Below are positions 1 through 9,944 of a stretch of 64,000 nt of DNA, one piece after another (within the stretch, counting starts at the first letter, position 1; each line of letters starts with the position of its first letter). Below the pieces are notes generated by a model. The model was not told the origin of the DNA and did no database searches. It was given only the letters and a program-made list of their open reading frames with translations. A program made the translations under genes and the position numbers. Source of the DNA: Streptomyces sp. B93 (lineage in GTDB: Bacteria > Actinomycetota > Actinomycetes > Streptomycetales > Streptomycetaceae); contig NZ_JAGPXL010000001.1 in the NCBI RefSeq assembly GCF_018070565.1, positions 1 to 64,000 on the forward strand. Reading direction: 5' to 3'.

Positions 1-127
1 GGAGATCCGGCTTGGCCAGCCACTGAAGGCCTTCCTCCGGCATGCAGTACGTGCAGCGCAGGTTGCACCGGTCGGTCAGCGAGACCCTCAGGTCGGTGGC
101 CACCCGGCCGTAGGTGTCGATGAGCAC
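1..127 (-). CDS. moaA: GTP 3',8-cyclase MoaA, N-terminal part (cut by window edge)
   Basis: This is the start of the radical SAM enzyme that converts GTP to 3',8-cyclo-GTP in the first step of molybdenum cofactor synthesis. Only 42 residues lie in the window. They read [19 protein letters not shown] and then the radical SAM cluster-binding motif CNLRCTYC (C21, C25, C28), followed by MPEEGLQWL, which is typical of MoaA. I chose the GTG at 127 because GGAGGGGG lies a few bases upstream. An in-frame GTG at 154 has no comparable ribosome binding site. The gene runs off the left edge. Confidence 0.93.
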   Translation of the reverse strand, partial: MLIDTYGRVATDLRVSLTDRCNLRCTYCMPEEGLQWLAKPDL

Positions 128-208
128 GCGGCCCCCTCCAGTCTTCCTACTCACACGAGCGTACGCGACGCCTCCGACATCGACAGTCCCCGATCCCACG
201 ACATGGAC

Positions 209-242
209 GCGGCCGCGTCGTGGACAGCTACGACGCGGCCGC
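209..242 (-). terminator. 13-bp perfect hairpin downstream of actP
   Basis: Bases 209-221 (GCGGCCGCGTCGT) pair perfectly with 230-242 across an 8-base loop. The hairpin starts 17 bases past the actP stop and lies upstream of moaA, so it is placed to end actP transcription. There is no U-run, as is common for Streptomyces terminators. Confidence 0.5.
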
Positions 243-258
243 TTCGGCGGGGGTGCGG

Positions 259-1878
259 TCAGTGGGCGCCGGTGCCGGTCAGGGACCGGACCTCCAGCTC
301 CGCGTACTTCTTGGTGTCGGGCTCCTCCTTGGACAGGACCGTGCCGAGCCAGCCCATCAGGAAGCCGAACGGGATGGAGATGATGCCGGGGTTCTTCAGC
401 GGGAACCAGGCGAAGTCGACGTCCGGGAACATCGCCTTGGGGTCGCCGGAGACCACGGGCGAGAACAGCACCAGGCCGGTGGCGACGATCAGACCGCCGT
501 AGATCGACCACAGGGCGCCCTGGGTGGTGAAGCGCTTCCAGAACAGGCTGTAGAGGATCGTCGGCAGGTTGGCGGAGGCGGCGACCGCGAAGGCGAGCGC
601 GACCAGTCCGGCCACGTTCAGGTCGCGGGCGAGGGCGCCCAGGAGGATGGAGACGGCGCCGATGCCGATGGTGGCGAGGCGGGCGGCGCGGACCTCCTCC
701 TTCTCGGTGGCCTGGCCCTTCCTGATGACGTTGGCGTAGATGTCGTGGGCGAACGAGGACGAGGACGCCAGGGTGAGGCCCGCGACCACGGCGAGGATGG
801 TCGCGAAGGCCACCGCGGAGATGGTGGCGAGCAGGATCGCGCCCCACGCGGAGTCCACGCCGCCGAGGTGCAGGGCGAGCAGGGGTGCCGCCGTGTTCCC
901 GGACGGGTTGGACTCGATGATCTCGTCCTGGGAGATCAGCGCCGCGGCGCCGAAGCCGAGGGCGATGGTCATCAGGTAGAAGCCGCCGATGATGCCGATG
1001 GCCCAGTTCACGGACTTACGGGCGGCCTTGGCGGTGGGCACCGTGTAGAAGCGGATCAGGATGTGCGGCAGACCGGCGGTGCCGAGCACCAGGGCGATGC
1101 CCAGGGAGATGAAGTCGATCTTGGTGGTGGCGGTGGCGCCGTACTGGAGGCCGGGCTCCAGGAAGGCCGCGCCCTTGCCGCTGTTGTCGGCGGCGGTGCC
1201 GAGCAGGTCGGAGATGTTGAAGTTGAACTTCAGCAGCACCAGGAAGGTGATCAGCAGGGTGCCGCCGATGAGGAGGACGGCCTTGACCATCTGGACCCAG
1301 GTGGTGCCCTTCATGCCGCCGATGGAGACGTAGATGATCATCAGTACGCCGACCAGGGCGACGATGAGGATCTTGCCCGCGTCGGAGGTGATGCCGAGCA
1401 GCAGCGAGACCAGCACACCGGCGCCGGCCATCTGGGCGAGCAGGTAGAAGATCGAGACCACGATGGTGGAGGTGCCGGCGGCCGTGCGGACCGGGCGCTG
1501 GCGCATCCGGTAGGCGAGCACGTCACCCATCGTGTAGCGGCCGGAGTTGCGCAGCGGCTCCGCGACCAGCAGCAGGGCGACGAGCCAGGCGACCAGGAAT
1601 CCGATGGAGTAGAGGAAGCCGTCGTAGCCGAAGAGGGCGATGGCGCCCGCGATGCCGAGGAAGGACGCGGCGGACATGTAGTCGCCGGAGACGGCGAGGC
1701 CGTTCTGGAAGGCGCTGAACTGCCGCCCGCCGGCGTAGAAGTCGGCGGCGTCCTTGGTCTGGCGGCCCGCCCAGACGGTGATGCCGAGGGTGGCGACGAC
1801 GAAGAGTGCGAACAGGGTGATGATCAGCGTGCGGTGCTCGCTGGCCTCGTTGGCGGCCAGGGTGATCGCGGGGCTCAT
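259..1878 (-). CDS. actP: Cation/acetate symporter ActP (sodium:solute symporter family)
   Basis: A 539-residue membrane protein of the SSS family that would import acetate and other short carboxylates with a cation. The sequence is mostly hydrophobic helices. It starts [18 protein letters not shown] and carries the early family region [32 protein letters not shown] in two readable blocks. The length fits ActP/MctC-type permeases. The ATG at 1878 overlaps the stop of the upstream DUF485 gene as ATGA, which decides the start and shows translational coupling. The DUF485-permease pair is the classic yjcH-actP arrangement. The exact substrate cannot be read from sequence. Confidence 0.9.
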   Translation of the reverse strand: MSPAITLAANEASEHRTLIITLFALFVVATLGITVWAGRQTKDAADFYAGGRQFSAFQNGLAVSGDYMSAASFLGIAGAIALFGYDGFLYSIGFLVAWLVALLLVAEPLRNSGRYTMGDVLAYRMRQRPVRTAAGTSTIVVSIFYLLAQMAGAGVLVSLLLGITSDAGKILIVALVGVLMIIYVSIGGMKGTTWVQMVKAVLLIGGTLLITFLVLLKFNFNISDLLGTAADNSGKGAAFLEPGLQYGATATTKIDFISLGIALVLGTAGLPHILIRFYTVPTAKAARKSVNWAIGIIGGFYLMTIALGFGAAALISQDEIIESNPSGNTAAPLLALHLGGVDSAWGAILLATISAVAFATILAVVAGLTLASSSSFAHDIYANVIRKGQATEKEEVRAARLATIGIGAVSILLGALARDLNVAGLVALAFAVAASANLPTILYSLFWKRFTTQGALWSIYGGLIVATGLVLFSPVVSGDPKAMFPDVDFAWFPLKNPGIISIPFGFLMGWLGTVLSKEEPDTKKYAELEVRSLTGTGAH

Positions 1879-2231
1879 GCGCCGCCCTCCATACGGGTCT
1901 TGATCGCCTCTGCCTTGGGGTCGAGCTTCGCGTTGGCGTGCCGCGAGTACCACCAGGCGATGAGGAACGTGGTGACGAACTGGGCGATGCCGAGGACGAA
2001 CGCGACATTGATGTTGCCGAACAGCTTGGTGCCCATGAAGTCGCCCGCGTAGTTGGAGAGCAGGACGTACATCAGGTACCAGACGATGAAGGCGACGGTC
2101 AGCGGGAAGGCGAAGGAACGGTGGGAGCGGCGCAGTTCACTGAACTCCGCGCTCTGCTGCACCTCGACGAACTCCTCGGCGGAGGGGAGTTGGTGTGTTG
2201 TCTTCGAGGGGGGCGGTGCGTCGGTTGCCAC
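1875..2231 (-). CDS. DUF485 inner membrane protein (YjcH-like), partner of ActP
   Basis: A 118-residue protein with two predicted membrane helices, about residues 42-62 and 74-95, separated by a short polar loop, as in DUF485/YjcH. These proteins are almost always encoded directly before an acetate/solute symporter, as here, but their biochemical role is unclear. I chose the GTG at 2231 because GAGGAGA lies just upstream of it. An in-frame ATG at 2255 has no good ribosome binding site. The stop overlaps the actP start. A CRP-like palindrome lies 42 bases upstream of the start. Confidence 0.85.
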   Translation of the reverse strand: MATDAPPPSKTTHQLPSAEEFVEVQQSAEFSELRRSHRSFAFPLTVAFIVWYLMYVLLSNYAGDFMGTKLFGNINVAFVLGIAQFVTTFLIAWWYSRHANAKLDPKAEAIKTRMEGGA

Positions 2232-2560
2232 GGAGTCTCCTCGTACGACGGACATGACGGCTCTGCATTTCTTGTGATGTGGATCACATTGGCCGGTTGG
2301 CGATGGTAGGCGCCGTGGGCTTGATCCAAAAGGGGCGCCCGACGGTTCCGGCGTTCCCTGCCCAAGGTCCACGGCGCCGCGCGATGACCGGTTCAACGCG
2401 CAATCGGTTCTTTCGGAAACCACCCAGAAATCAGTTCGAGGAAGTCATTGCTGGCCAGCGACCGCGGGAGATAGCTTCAGCCTGCAAGACCCGTCATGTA
2501 CCTGCCCGAGCAGCACCTGTGCCTCGGGCCGGTTTCGTTTCCGGATGATGTGGAGACCCC
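2232..2560. other. Divergent intergenic region between the actP operon and the first subtilase
   Basis: This 329-base stretch separates two divergent genes and must hold both promoters. Its first 60 bases are clearly less GC-rich and contain the CRP-type palindrome at 2273-2288. I see no coding potential and no unambiguous -10/-35 pair. Confidence 0.6.
2273..2288. promoter_or_regulatory. CRP-type palindrome upstream of the DUF485-actP operon
   Basis: The sequence TGTGATGTGGATCACA matches the classic CRP consensus TGTGA-N6-TCACA exactly. It lies 42 bases upstream of the DUF485 start, so it could overlap the promoter. Streptomyces have a cAMP receptor protein with a similar site, and acetate uptake is a plausible target. 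Binding is inferred. Confidence 0.6.
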
Positions 2561-4090
2561 ATGTCTCATCTGCGTTCCAGACGGCGGCTCGCCCTCGCCG
2601 TCCCCGTGGTGCTGTCGCTGACCGCCTCGCTCGGGTTCCTCCCGGCCGCCGCGTCGGCCGCGCCCGCCGCGGAGACCACCGCGCAGCGGGCTGCCCAGGG
2701 CACGCTGACGTACGTCGTGAACACCAGGGCGGACCGGGGCACGATCGCGGCGGTGAAGAAGGCCGTCGCCGCGGCCGACGGCACCGTGGTGACCACGTAC
2801 GACAAAATCGGCGTCCTCGTCGTGCACTCGGCGAACCCGGACTTCGGGACGCAGATACGCAAGGTCCGCGCCGTGCAGTCGGCGGGCGCCACCCGCACCG
2901 CGCCGCTGGCCGCCGCGGGCACCACCGACGTCGGCGGGGCCGACTACCTCACGGCCGCCGAGGCCACGCGGACCGAGGCCGCCTCGGGGGCGGTCCCGGG
3001 GAGCGAGCCGCTGGAGGCCGACCAGTGGGACCTGCGGGCCATCGGCGCCGACCGGGCCGCGCGGATCAACCCCGGCAGCAAGAAGGTCACCGTCGCCGTC
3101 ATCGACACCGGCGTCGACGACACCCACCCCGACCTCGCCCCGAACTTCTCCGCGGCCCAGTCCGCCAACTGCGTCGGCGGCGTCGCCGACACCACTGAGG
3201 GCGCCTGGCGGCCGTACACCGCGGACGACTACCACGGCACGCACGTGGCCGGTGAGATCGCCGCCGCCCGCAACGGCATAGGCGTCGCCGGGGTCGCGCC
3301 CGGCGTCAGGGTGTCCTCCATCAAGGTGAGCGAGCCGGACACCAGCCTGTTCTACCCGGAGGCCGTGGTCTGCGCCTTCGTCTTCGCCGCCGACCACGGC
3401 GTGGAGATCACCAACAACAGCTACTACATCGACCCGTGGCTCTACAACTGCATGGACGACCCCGACCAGAAGGCGGTCGTCGACGCGGTCAACCGGGCCC
3501 AGCTGTACGCCCAGAAGAAGGGCACCCTGCACCTGGCCTCGGCGGGCAACTCCAACCACGACCTGGGCGGGGACGCCATCGTCGACACGACGAGCCCCAA
3601 CGACACCACCCCGGTCGAGCGGACCGTCGACCCGAGCGAGTGCCTGGACCTGCCGACCCAGCTGCCGGGCGTGGTCACCGTCAGCGCGACCGGCGTCGAC
3701 GACGTGAAGTCGTACTACTCCTCCTACGGCCACAAGGTCGTCGACGTGGCGGCGCCGGGCGGCGACCGGCTCTACCAGATCCCTGACACGCCGTCGAAGA
3801 ACGGCCGCATCCTGTCCACGATGCCGAACAACCAGTACGGCTTCCTCCAGGGCACCTCGATGGCCGCGCCGCACGCCTCCGGCGTCGCCGCGCTGCTGAA
3901 GTCCACTCACCCGTGGGCGAGCCCCGCGCAGTTGCAGGTCCTCCTCAAGGCGCAGGCGAACAACCCGGGCTGCCCCGAGTCGTACGACCAGAACGGCGAC
4001 GGAACCCAGGACGCGGTGTGCGAGGGGGGCACACGCGTCAATGGTTTCTACGGTTTCGGGATCGTCGACGCGCTGCGCGCGGTGAAGTAG
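2561..4090 (+). CDS. Secreted subtilisin-like serine protease (S8), first tandem copy
   Basis: A 509-residue extracellular protease precursor. A basic N-terminus (HLRSRRR) and hydrophobic stretch to about residue 33 (AASAAPA) form a signal peptide. A propeptide-like region follows to about 150. The S8 domain shows Asp182 (VIDTGVDDTHPDL), His225 (HGTHVAG), the oxyanion Asn330 (SAGN) and Ser433 (GTSMAAPHASG). Near the C-terminus, DQNGDGTQD between Cys471 and Cys487 looks like a calcium-binding loop. The ATG at 2561 follows GGAGA. The next gene is a close paralogue and a strong hairpin separates them. Confidence 0.93.
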   Translation: MSHLRSRRRLALAVPVVLSLTASLGFLPAAASAAPAAETTAQRAAQGTLTYVVNTRADRGTIAAVKKAVAAADGTVVTTYDKIGVLVVHSANPDFGTQIRKVRAVQSAGATRTAPLAAAGTTDVGGADYLTAAEATRTEAASGAVPGSEPLEADQWDLRAIGADRAARINPGSKKVTVAVIDTGVDDTHPDLAPNFSAAQSANCVGGVADTTEGAWRPYTADDYHGTHVAGEIAAARNGIGVAGVAPGVRVSSIKVSEPDTSLFYPEAVVCAFVFAADHGVEITNNSYYIDPWLYNCMDDPDQKAVVDAVNRAQLYAQKKGTLHLASAGNSNHDLGGDAIVDTTSPNDTTPVERTVDPSECLDLPTQLPGVVTVSATGVDDVKSYYSSYGHKVVDVAAPGGDRLYQIPDTPSKNGRILSTMPNNQYGFLQGTSMAAPHASGVAALLKSTHPWASPAQLQVLLKAQANNPGCPESYDQNGDGTQDAVCEGGTRVNGFYGFGIVDALRAVK

Positions 4091-4105
4091 ACCTCGTACC
4101 CCTTT

Positions 4106-4139
4106 CCGGGTGGCACCGCCGGTCCGGGGTGCCACCCGG
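4106..4139 (+). terminator. 12-bp perfect hairpin after the first subtilase
   Basis: CCGGGTGGCACC (4106-4117) pairs perfectly with GGTGCCACCCGG (4128-4139) across a 10-base loop, 15 bases after the stop. It suggests the two tandem proteases are separate transcription units or that only part of the message reads through. Confidence 0.75.
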
Positions 4140-4195
4140 CCGCCCGCACGGCCTCACCACCGCAGGTACCGCGAACGAACTGGAGAACACGACAC

Positions 4196-5716
4196 ATGAC
4201 AGCGACCGCTCCGCGCCACCGCCGCGCACTGGTGATCCCGGTCGGCATGGCGATGGCGACCGCCCTGGCGTTCCTGCCGAACGCCACGGCCTCCGCCGCC
4301 GGGTCCGTCCCCGCCGTCACGGCCGAGGCGACCCCGCTGAGCTACGTCGTCAACATCCGCCCCGGCGACGGCCCGTCCCCCTCGCTGAAGAAGGCCATCG
4401 GCAAGGCCGAGGGCACCATCCTGACGTCGTACGACAAGATCGGCGTGGTCGTCGTCCACTCGTCGAACCCGGACTTCGCCACCACCATCCGCAAGGCGCG
4501 CGGCGTCCAGTCCGCCGGGGCCACCCGGCACGCGCCGCTGCCCGCGCAGTCCACCACCGACGTGGGCACCCCGAAGGTGCTCACCGCCGACGACCTCGCC
4601 GAGGTCGACGCGGTCGCCGGCGAGGACCCGCTCCAGCCGCTCCAGTGGGACCTGCCCGCCATCAAGGCCGACCAGGCGCACGAGAAGTCCCTCGGCAGCA
4701 GCAAGGTGACCGTCGCCGTCATCGACACCGGCGTCGACGACACCCACCCCGACATCGCCCCGAACTTCGACCGCGACGCGTCCGTCAACTGCGTCACGGG
4801 CAAGCCGGACACCGCCGACGGCGCCTGGCGGCCCGGGGCCACGGAGAGCCCGCACGGCACCCACGTGGCCGGTGAGATCGCCGCCGCCAAGAACGGCGTC
4901 GGCATGACCGGTGTGGCGCCGGGGGTGAAGGTCTCCGGCATCAAGGTGTCCAACCCGGACGGCTACTTCTACACCGAGGCCGTCGTCTGCGGCTTCATGT
5001 GGGCGGCCGAGCACGGCGTCGACGTCACCAACAACAGCTATTACACCGACCCCTGGTACTTCAACTGCGTCGACGACCCCGACCAGAAAGCGCTCGTCGA
5101 GGCCATCACCCGGGCGTCGCGGTACGCGGAGAAGAAGGGCGCGGTCAACGTCGCCGCCGCGGGCAACGAGAACTACGACCTGGCCGCCGACGAGATCACC
5201 GACCCGGTCTCGCCGAACGACACCCCGGCGCCCACCGAGCGGGTCATCGACCCCTCCGAGTGCTTCGACATCCCGACCCAGCTGCCGGGGATCGTGACGG
5301 TCGCCGCGACCGGTGCGAAGGGCATCAAGTCCTCGTTCTCCAACCACGGTCTCGGTGTCATCGACATAGCCGCCCCCGGCGGTGACTCCACCGCCTACCA
5401 GACCCCGCAGGCGCCCGCGACCAGCGGTCTGATCCTCGGCCCGCTGCCCGGCGGCCGATGGGGCTACATGGCCGGTACGTCGATGGCGTCGCCGCACGTC
5501 GCGGGCGTCGCCGCGCTCATCAAGTCGACGCACCCGCGCGCCACCCCCGCCCTGGTGAAGGCCCTGCTGTACGCCCAGGCCGACGCCACGCCGTGCACGG
5601 ACCCGTACGACATCAACGGCGACGGCAAGATCGACGCCGTGTGCGAGGGGCCGAAGAACTACAACGGCTTCTACGGATGGGGCACGGCGGACGCCCTGGA
5701 CGCCGTGACGAAGTAG
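4196..5716 (+). CDS. Secreted subtilisin-like serine protease (S8), second tandem copy
   Basis: A 506-residue paralogue of the preceding protease, aligned to it almost end to end. It has a signal peptide to about residue 35 and a propeptide with the shared SYDKIGVVVVHSSNPDF block. Catalytic residues are Asp177, His220, Asn324 (AAGN) and Ser429 (GTSMASPHVAG). DINGDGKID between Cys467 and Cys483 is an even better match to an EF-hand/dockerin-type calcium loop than in copy one. The ATG at 4196 follows GGAG. Sequence identity is high around the active sites and lower in the propeptide linker, as expected for an old tandem duplication. Confidence 0.93.
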   Translation: MTATAPRHRRALVIPVGMAMATALAFLPNATASAAGSVPAVTAEATPLSYVVNIRPGDGPSPSLKKAIGKAEGTILTSYDKIGVVVVHSSNPDFATTIRKARGVQSAGATRHAPLPAQSTTDVGTPKVLTADDLAEVDAVAGEDPLQPLQWDLPAIKADQAHEKSLGSSKVTVAVIDTGVDDTHPDIAPNFDRDASVNCVTGKPDTADGAWRPGATESPHGTHVAGEIAAAKNGVGMTGVAPGVKVSGIKVSNPDGYFYTEAVVCGFMWAAEHGVDVTNNSYYTDPWYFNCVDDPDQKALVEAITRASRYAEKKGAVNVAAAGNENYDLAADEITDPVSPNDTPAPTERVIDPSECFDIPTQLPGIVTVAATGAKGIKSSFSNHGLGVIDIAAPGGDSTAYQTPQAPATSGLILGPLPGGRWGYMAGTSMASPHVAGVAALIKSTHPRATPALVKALLYAQADATPCTDPYDINGDGKIDAVCEGPKNYNGFYGWGTADALDAVTK

Positions 5717-5742
5717 CACAGGAGCACAGGAACAGCGGGTGC

Positions 5743-5772
5743 GGGCCGGGCGCCGTCGAGGGCGTCCGGCCC
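5743..5772 (+). terminator. Hairpin after the second subtilase
   Basis: GGGCCGGGCGCC (5743-5754) pairs with GGCGTCCGGCCC (5761-5772), with one G-U pair and a 6-base loop, between the protease stop and the next start at 5791. Confidence 0.6.
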
Positions 5773-5790
5773 GTCCGGCATAGTGCGGCC

Positions 5791-7170
5791 ATGGCCTCCT
5801 CCTCGTCGTCCGCCCCACTCACCGCCCATGCCTGGGACGCCCTCGGCGGCGATCCCGCACTGCTCGCGCGGGTGTCCCCCGTCGTCCGTCCCGGGGTGCT
5901 GGAGGCGCGGCTTCCAGTGCGGGAGCTGGCGCGGGCCTGCGTCGGCGCGTGCGCGCTGGCCGCGGCGGAGCTGGCGGCCGTGCGCGGGGGCGGCGCGGTG
6001 CCGGGGGTCACGGTCGACGACGGGGCGGTGGCCGCCGCGTTCACCAGCGAGCGGCACCTGCTCGTCGACGGGCGGGCGCCGGTCACCTTCGCGCCGCTGT
6101 CGCGGTTCTGGCGCACGGCGGACGGCTGGGTGCGCACCCACGCCAACTATCCGCACCACCGGCGACGGCTGCTGGCCGCGCTGGACCTGACGGAGGGTGA
6201 GGTGCCCGCCGTCGAGGCGGCGCTCGCCGAGCGGTCCGCCATGGAGGTCGAGGAAACCGTGTACGACGCCGGGGGCCTCGCCGTCGCCCTGCGCACGCCC
6301 GAGCAGTGGGCGGGGCATCCGCAGGGCGTCGCGGTGGGGCGGCTGCCGCTGGTGGAGCGAGAGCGCCTGGACGCGGCACGCGCGCGTGCGTTCCCCCGTG
6401 CCGACGCCGGCCGGCCGCTGCCCGCCGCCGGGGTGCGGGTGCTGGACCTCACCCGGGTCATCGCGGGTCCGGTCGCCACCCGCACGCTTGCGCTGCTCGG
6501 CGCGGACGTGCTGCGCGTCGACCCGCCCGGCCTGCCCGAACTGCCCGACCAGCACGCCGACACCGGGTTCGGGAAACGTTCCACCACGCTCGACCTGGTG
6601 ACCGGCCGTCATCTCTTCGAGGAGCTGCTCGCGTCGGCGGACGTCGTCGTCACCGGGTACCGGCCGGACGCCCTCGACCGCTTCGGGCTCTCGCCACGGG
6701 CCCTCGCCGAGCGGCGGCCCGGCCTGGTCGTGGCCCAGCTGTCGGCCTGGGGCGGTGCGGGCCCCTGGCGGGCCCGGCGGGGCTTCGACAGCCTGGTGCA
6801 GGCCGCCACCGGCATCGCGACCACGGAGGGCGTACCGGACCGGCCGGGCGTCCTGCCCGCCCAGGCGCTCGACCACGGCACCGGGTACCTGCTGGCGGCG
6901 GCCGTGCTGCGCGCCCTGACGGAGCAGACCCGCACCGGTGGGACGAGGGTCGTACGGCTGGCCCTGGCGCGCACGGCCGCCTGGCTGACGGAGAGTCGCG
7001 GGGCACCGTCGGAGGGGGCGCCCGCGGGGGTGGAGCGCTGGCTGCGCGAGCGGGACAGTGGCCTCGGGCGGTTGCGGTACGCGCTGCCGCCGGTGGCCTT
7101 CGACGGCGGCCCGGACGACTGGGCCCGGCCTCCGGGGGTCTGGGGCGCGGACGACGCCCGCTGGTGCTGA
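5791..7170 (+). CDS. Family III CoA transferase (CaiB/BaiF-like)
   Basis: A 459-residue protein. The C-terminal half carries the CaiB/BaiF signature: GVRVLDLTRVIAGPVATRTL, then LGADVLRVDPP, GKRSTTLDL, and a likely catalytic Asp361 in QALDHGTGYLLAAA. The family moves CoA between carboxylic acids through an aspartyl-CoA thioester. The first roughly 215 residues contain RFWRTADGWVRTHANYPHH, which resembles the end of a CaiB fold, so the protein looks like a fused or permuted double-domain form. Substrate is unknown. The start ATG at 5791 has only a weak ribosome binding site. It appears to be a single-gene unit. Confidence 0.82.
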   Translation: MASSSSSAPLTAHAWDALGGDPALLARVSPVVRPGVLEARLPVRELARACVGACALAAAELAAVRGGGAVPGVTVDDGAVAAAFTSERHLLVDGRAPVTFAPLSRFWRTADGWVRTHANYPHHRRRLLAALDLTEGEVPAVEAALAERSAMEVEETVYDAGGLAVALRTPEQWAGHPQGVAVGRLPLVERERLDAARARAFPRADAGRPLPAAGVRVLDLTRVIAGPVATRTLALLGADVLRVDPPGLPELPDQHADTGFGKRSTTLDLVTGRHLFEELLASADVVVTGYRPDALDRFGLSPRALAERRPGLVVAQLSAWGGAGPWRARRGFDSLVQAATGIATTEGVPDRPGVLPAQALDHGTGYLLAAAVLRALTEQTRTGGTRVVRLALARTAAWLTESRGAPSEGAPAGVERWLRERDSGLGRLRYALPPVAFDGGPDDWARPPGVWGADDARWC

Positions 7171-7269
7171 GCGGACAGAGCCCCGCGGCCGTACCCGTGG
7201 GGGGAACGCCGTCCGCCGGTTGTTCCCCTGAACTTGCCCGGTTCTGTGACGGCTGGTGAAGATCCTGAG

Positions 7270-8277
7270 GTGACGTTGATACGACCGACCCCCGAGGCCG
7301 CCGACGGAAGCGCGGCGCCCGGCGGCGCCGGCACGGGCCGGGCCGCCGCCGTCCTCGTCCTGGTGGCGCTGGGGGCGCTGATACCCCTGCTCGGACCGTC
7401 CACCGCCCTGCACGGCACCGGTGAGGCCGCCGCGCCCGGCGCCGGGGGCATAGCCCTGCTGCGCACGGTGCTGTTCGCGGCGCTGTGCGTGCCGCTGGGC
7501 GAGATGTTTGTGGGCCGGCTGGCCCGCGGGGTGCCCGGCGCCCCCGCTGAGCGGCCCCGCAGCTGGGCGCCGGTCGCCGCGGCCGTCGGGTTCGGCGCCG
7601 CGCTGGGCCTCGCGTCGGTCGTGGCGACCGGCAATCTGATGCCGACCAGCCTCTCCGAGATGGACCCGGGCGGACTGTACGAGTCACGGGACGGCAGGCT
7701 CGCGCTGCTGGAGGTGAACGCGTTCGCGGCGGCGGGCCTGTGCGCCCTGTCGCGGCGGCCGGGCACCCAGGTGTGGCCGCTGGCGGCGATCGTCGTCGCG
7801 GAGGCGCTGCGGGCGCATCCCCCGACCGAGCACACCCCACTGGTCGGCTCCGGGCTGACCCTGGCCCATCTGACGTGCGCGTCACTGTGGGTCGGCGGTC
7901 TGCTCTACGCGCTGCGCACCCTGCGCGGCTGGCGCGCCCCGGCGGCGGGTGCGGCGCTGCTGGGGCTCTACGCGCGCGTGGCGGTCCTGCTGCTGGCCGC
8001 GATCACCGCGACCGGGGTGTGGAGTTCGCTGCGGCGGATGCCGCCGGAGACGGTGGTGGAGCAGCTGACGTCGACGGCGTACGGGCGGACCCTGCTGGCC
8101 AAGGTGCTCCTCGTGGCCGCCGTCGCGGCGCTCGCCCTGTGGGCGCGGCGGCGGCTGCGCCGGGCGGCCGATCCGCTGGCCGCCTGCTCCCCCGCGCGGG
8201 CGGAGGTGGTCGCGCTGGGCGCGGTCGTCGCGGTGTCGGGGCTGCTCACCGCGCTGCCGCTGCCGATCCGCTGGTGA
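7270..8277 (+). CDS. CopD-family multipass membrane protein
   Basis: About 335 residues with roughly eight hydrophobic helices. The central part (LAHLTCASLWVGGLLYALRTLRG) and the later helices with TGVWSSLRRM and AYGRTLLAKVLLV match the CopD copper-resistance domain, in which conserved His and Trp in the third-quarter helices mark the family. Copper or other small-solute transport is inferred only from the family, and no CopC gene is adjacent. The start is uncertain: GTG at 7270 gives a basic start VTLIRP, while 7234 would add 12 residues. The gene ends 12 bases from the convergent YhhN-like gene. Confidence 0.7.
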   Translation: MTLIRPTPEAADGSAAPGGAGTGRAAAVLVLVALGALIPLLGPSTALHGTGEAAAPGAGGIALLRTVLFAALCVPLGEMFVGRLARGVPGAPAERPRSWAPVAAAVGFGAALGLASVVATGNLMPTSLSEMDPGGLYESRDGRLALLEVNAFAAAGLCALSRRPGTQVWPLAAIVVAEALRAHPPTEHTPLVGSGLTLAHLTCASLWVGGLLYALRTLRGWRAPAAGAALLGLYARVAVLLLAAITATGVWSSLRRMPPETVVEQLTSTAYGRTLLAKVLLVAAVAALALWARRRLRRAADPLAACSPARAEVVALGAVVAVSGLLTALPLPIRW

Positions 8278-8289
8278 GGGGCGCGGCCG

Positions 8290-8942
8290 TCAGACGGTCG
8301 CGGGACGGCGCTCGGGGGTCCCGGCCGCCGCGAGCACACCCCGCACCAGCAGGGCCTGGGCTGCGGCGTAGGTCAGCATGATCCAGAAGTCGGGTGCCGG
8401 GAGCTGCGGCCAGTCGGCGACGCCGGTCGCGATCAGGGTGTCGGAGAGCAGGAACAGCGCCCCACCCACGGCGGCGAGGGGCCCGAGCCGTCTCGCCCGG
8501 AAGGCCATGGCGGTGAGCAGCAGGCTGTATCCGGCGACGGGGGCGCGGAGGTCGGCGGGCAGTCCGGGCCACAGCAGCGCGAGGGTGACGGTCAGGGCGG
8601 CGGCGTAGGCCACGCGCAGGGCAGGCGTGCGTGCCGGTGGCGTGTCGCGGCGGCCGTACCGGGCGAACAGGACGAGGTAGCACACGTGGCCGCCCGCGAA
8701 GGAGGCCATGCCCGCGAGGAAGGCGGGGTCGGCGTCCGACAGCAGCAGGAGGTCCCCCACCCAGCCGAGGGCGAGGGCCGCCAGCAGGAGCCTCGGGGCG
8801 CCGCTGACGAGGGCGTGGGCGGCGAGCAGCGGCATGAGGAGCGGTTTGGCCGCCGTGTGCCCGGTGTCGAGGCCCGTCACCAGGCAGGCGAGGTCGACGG
8901 CGACGGCGAGGCAGAAGGCGGCGAGCAGGGCGCGCGGGAGGC

Positions 8943-8946
<4 letters not shown>
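8290..8946 (-). CDS. YhhN/TMEM86-like membrane protein (putative lysoplasmalogenase)
   Basis: A 218-residue integral membrane protein with about eight helices. Blocks such as TAAKPLLMPLLA, GWVGDLLLL, AGMASFAGGHVCYLVLF and ALFLLSDTLIA are the conserved acidic and polar helix positions of the YhhN family, whose eukaryotic member TMEM86 hydrolyses lysoplasmalogens. Bacterial substrates are mostly untested. The GTG start overlaps the upstream hydroxylase stop as GTGA, so the two are translationally coupled. Both may act on membrane lipids. Confidence 0.8.
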
Positions 8947-9815
<869 letters not shown>

Positions 9816-9944
9816 GGCTGCACGGTAGGACGGTCGCCGGGCCACGGCTAGACGTTGTTACCGACAAGCATTACCGAGGGTACGCGCTTGCTTGTTGGCG
9901 ATCTCCGCCAATGGTCACTGGCAGGATCGCGGCGTACGCGCGCG

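Noticed and set aside
220..2052. 610-codon plus-strand frame opposite actP
   Set aside because: Composition is Gly/Asp/Glu/Arg without motifs, while ActP is clear on the minus strand.
9890..9925. Short TGGCGATCTCCGCCA-like inverted repeat
   Set aside because: A 5-bp arm in GC-rich sequence is expected by chance, and neither neighbour suggests an operator here.
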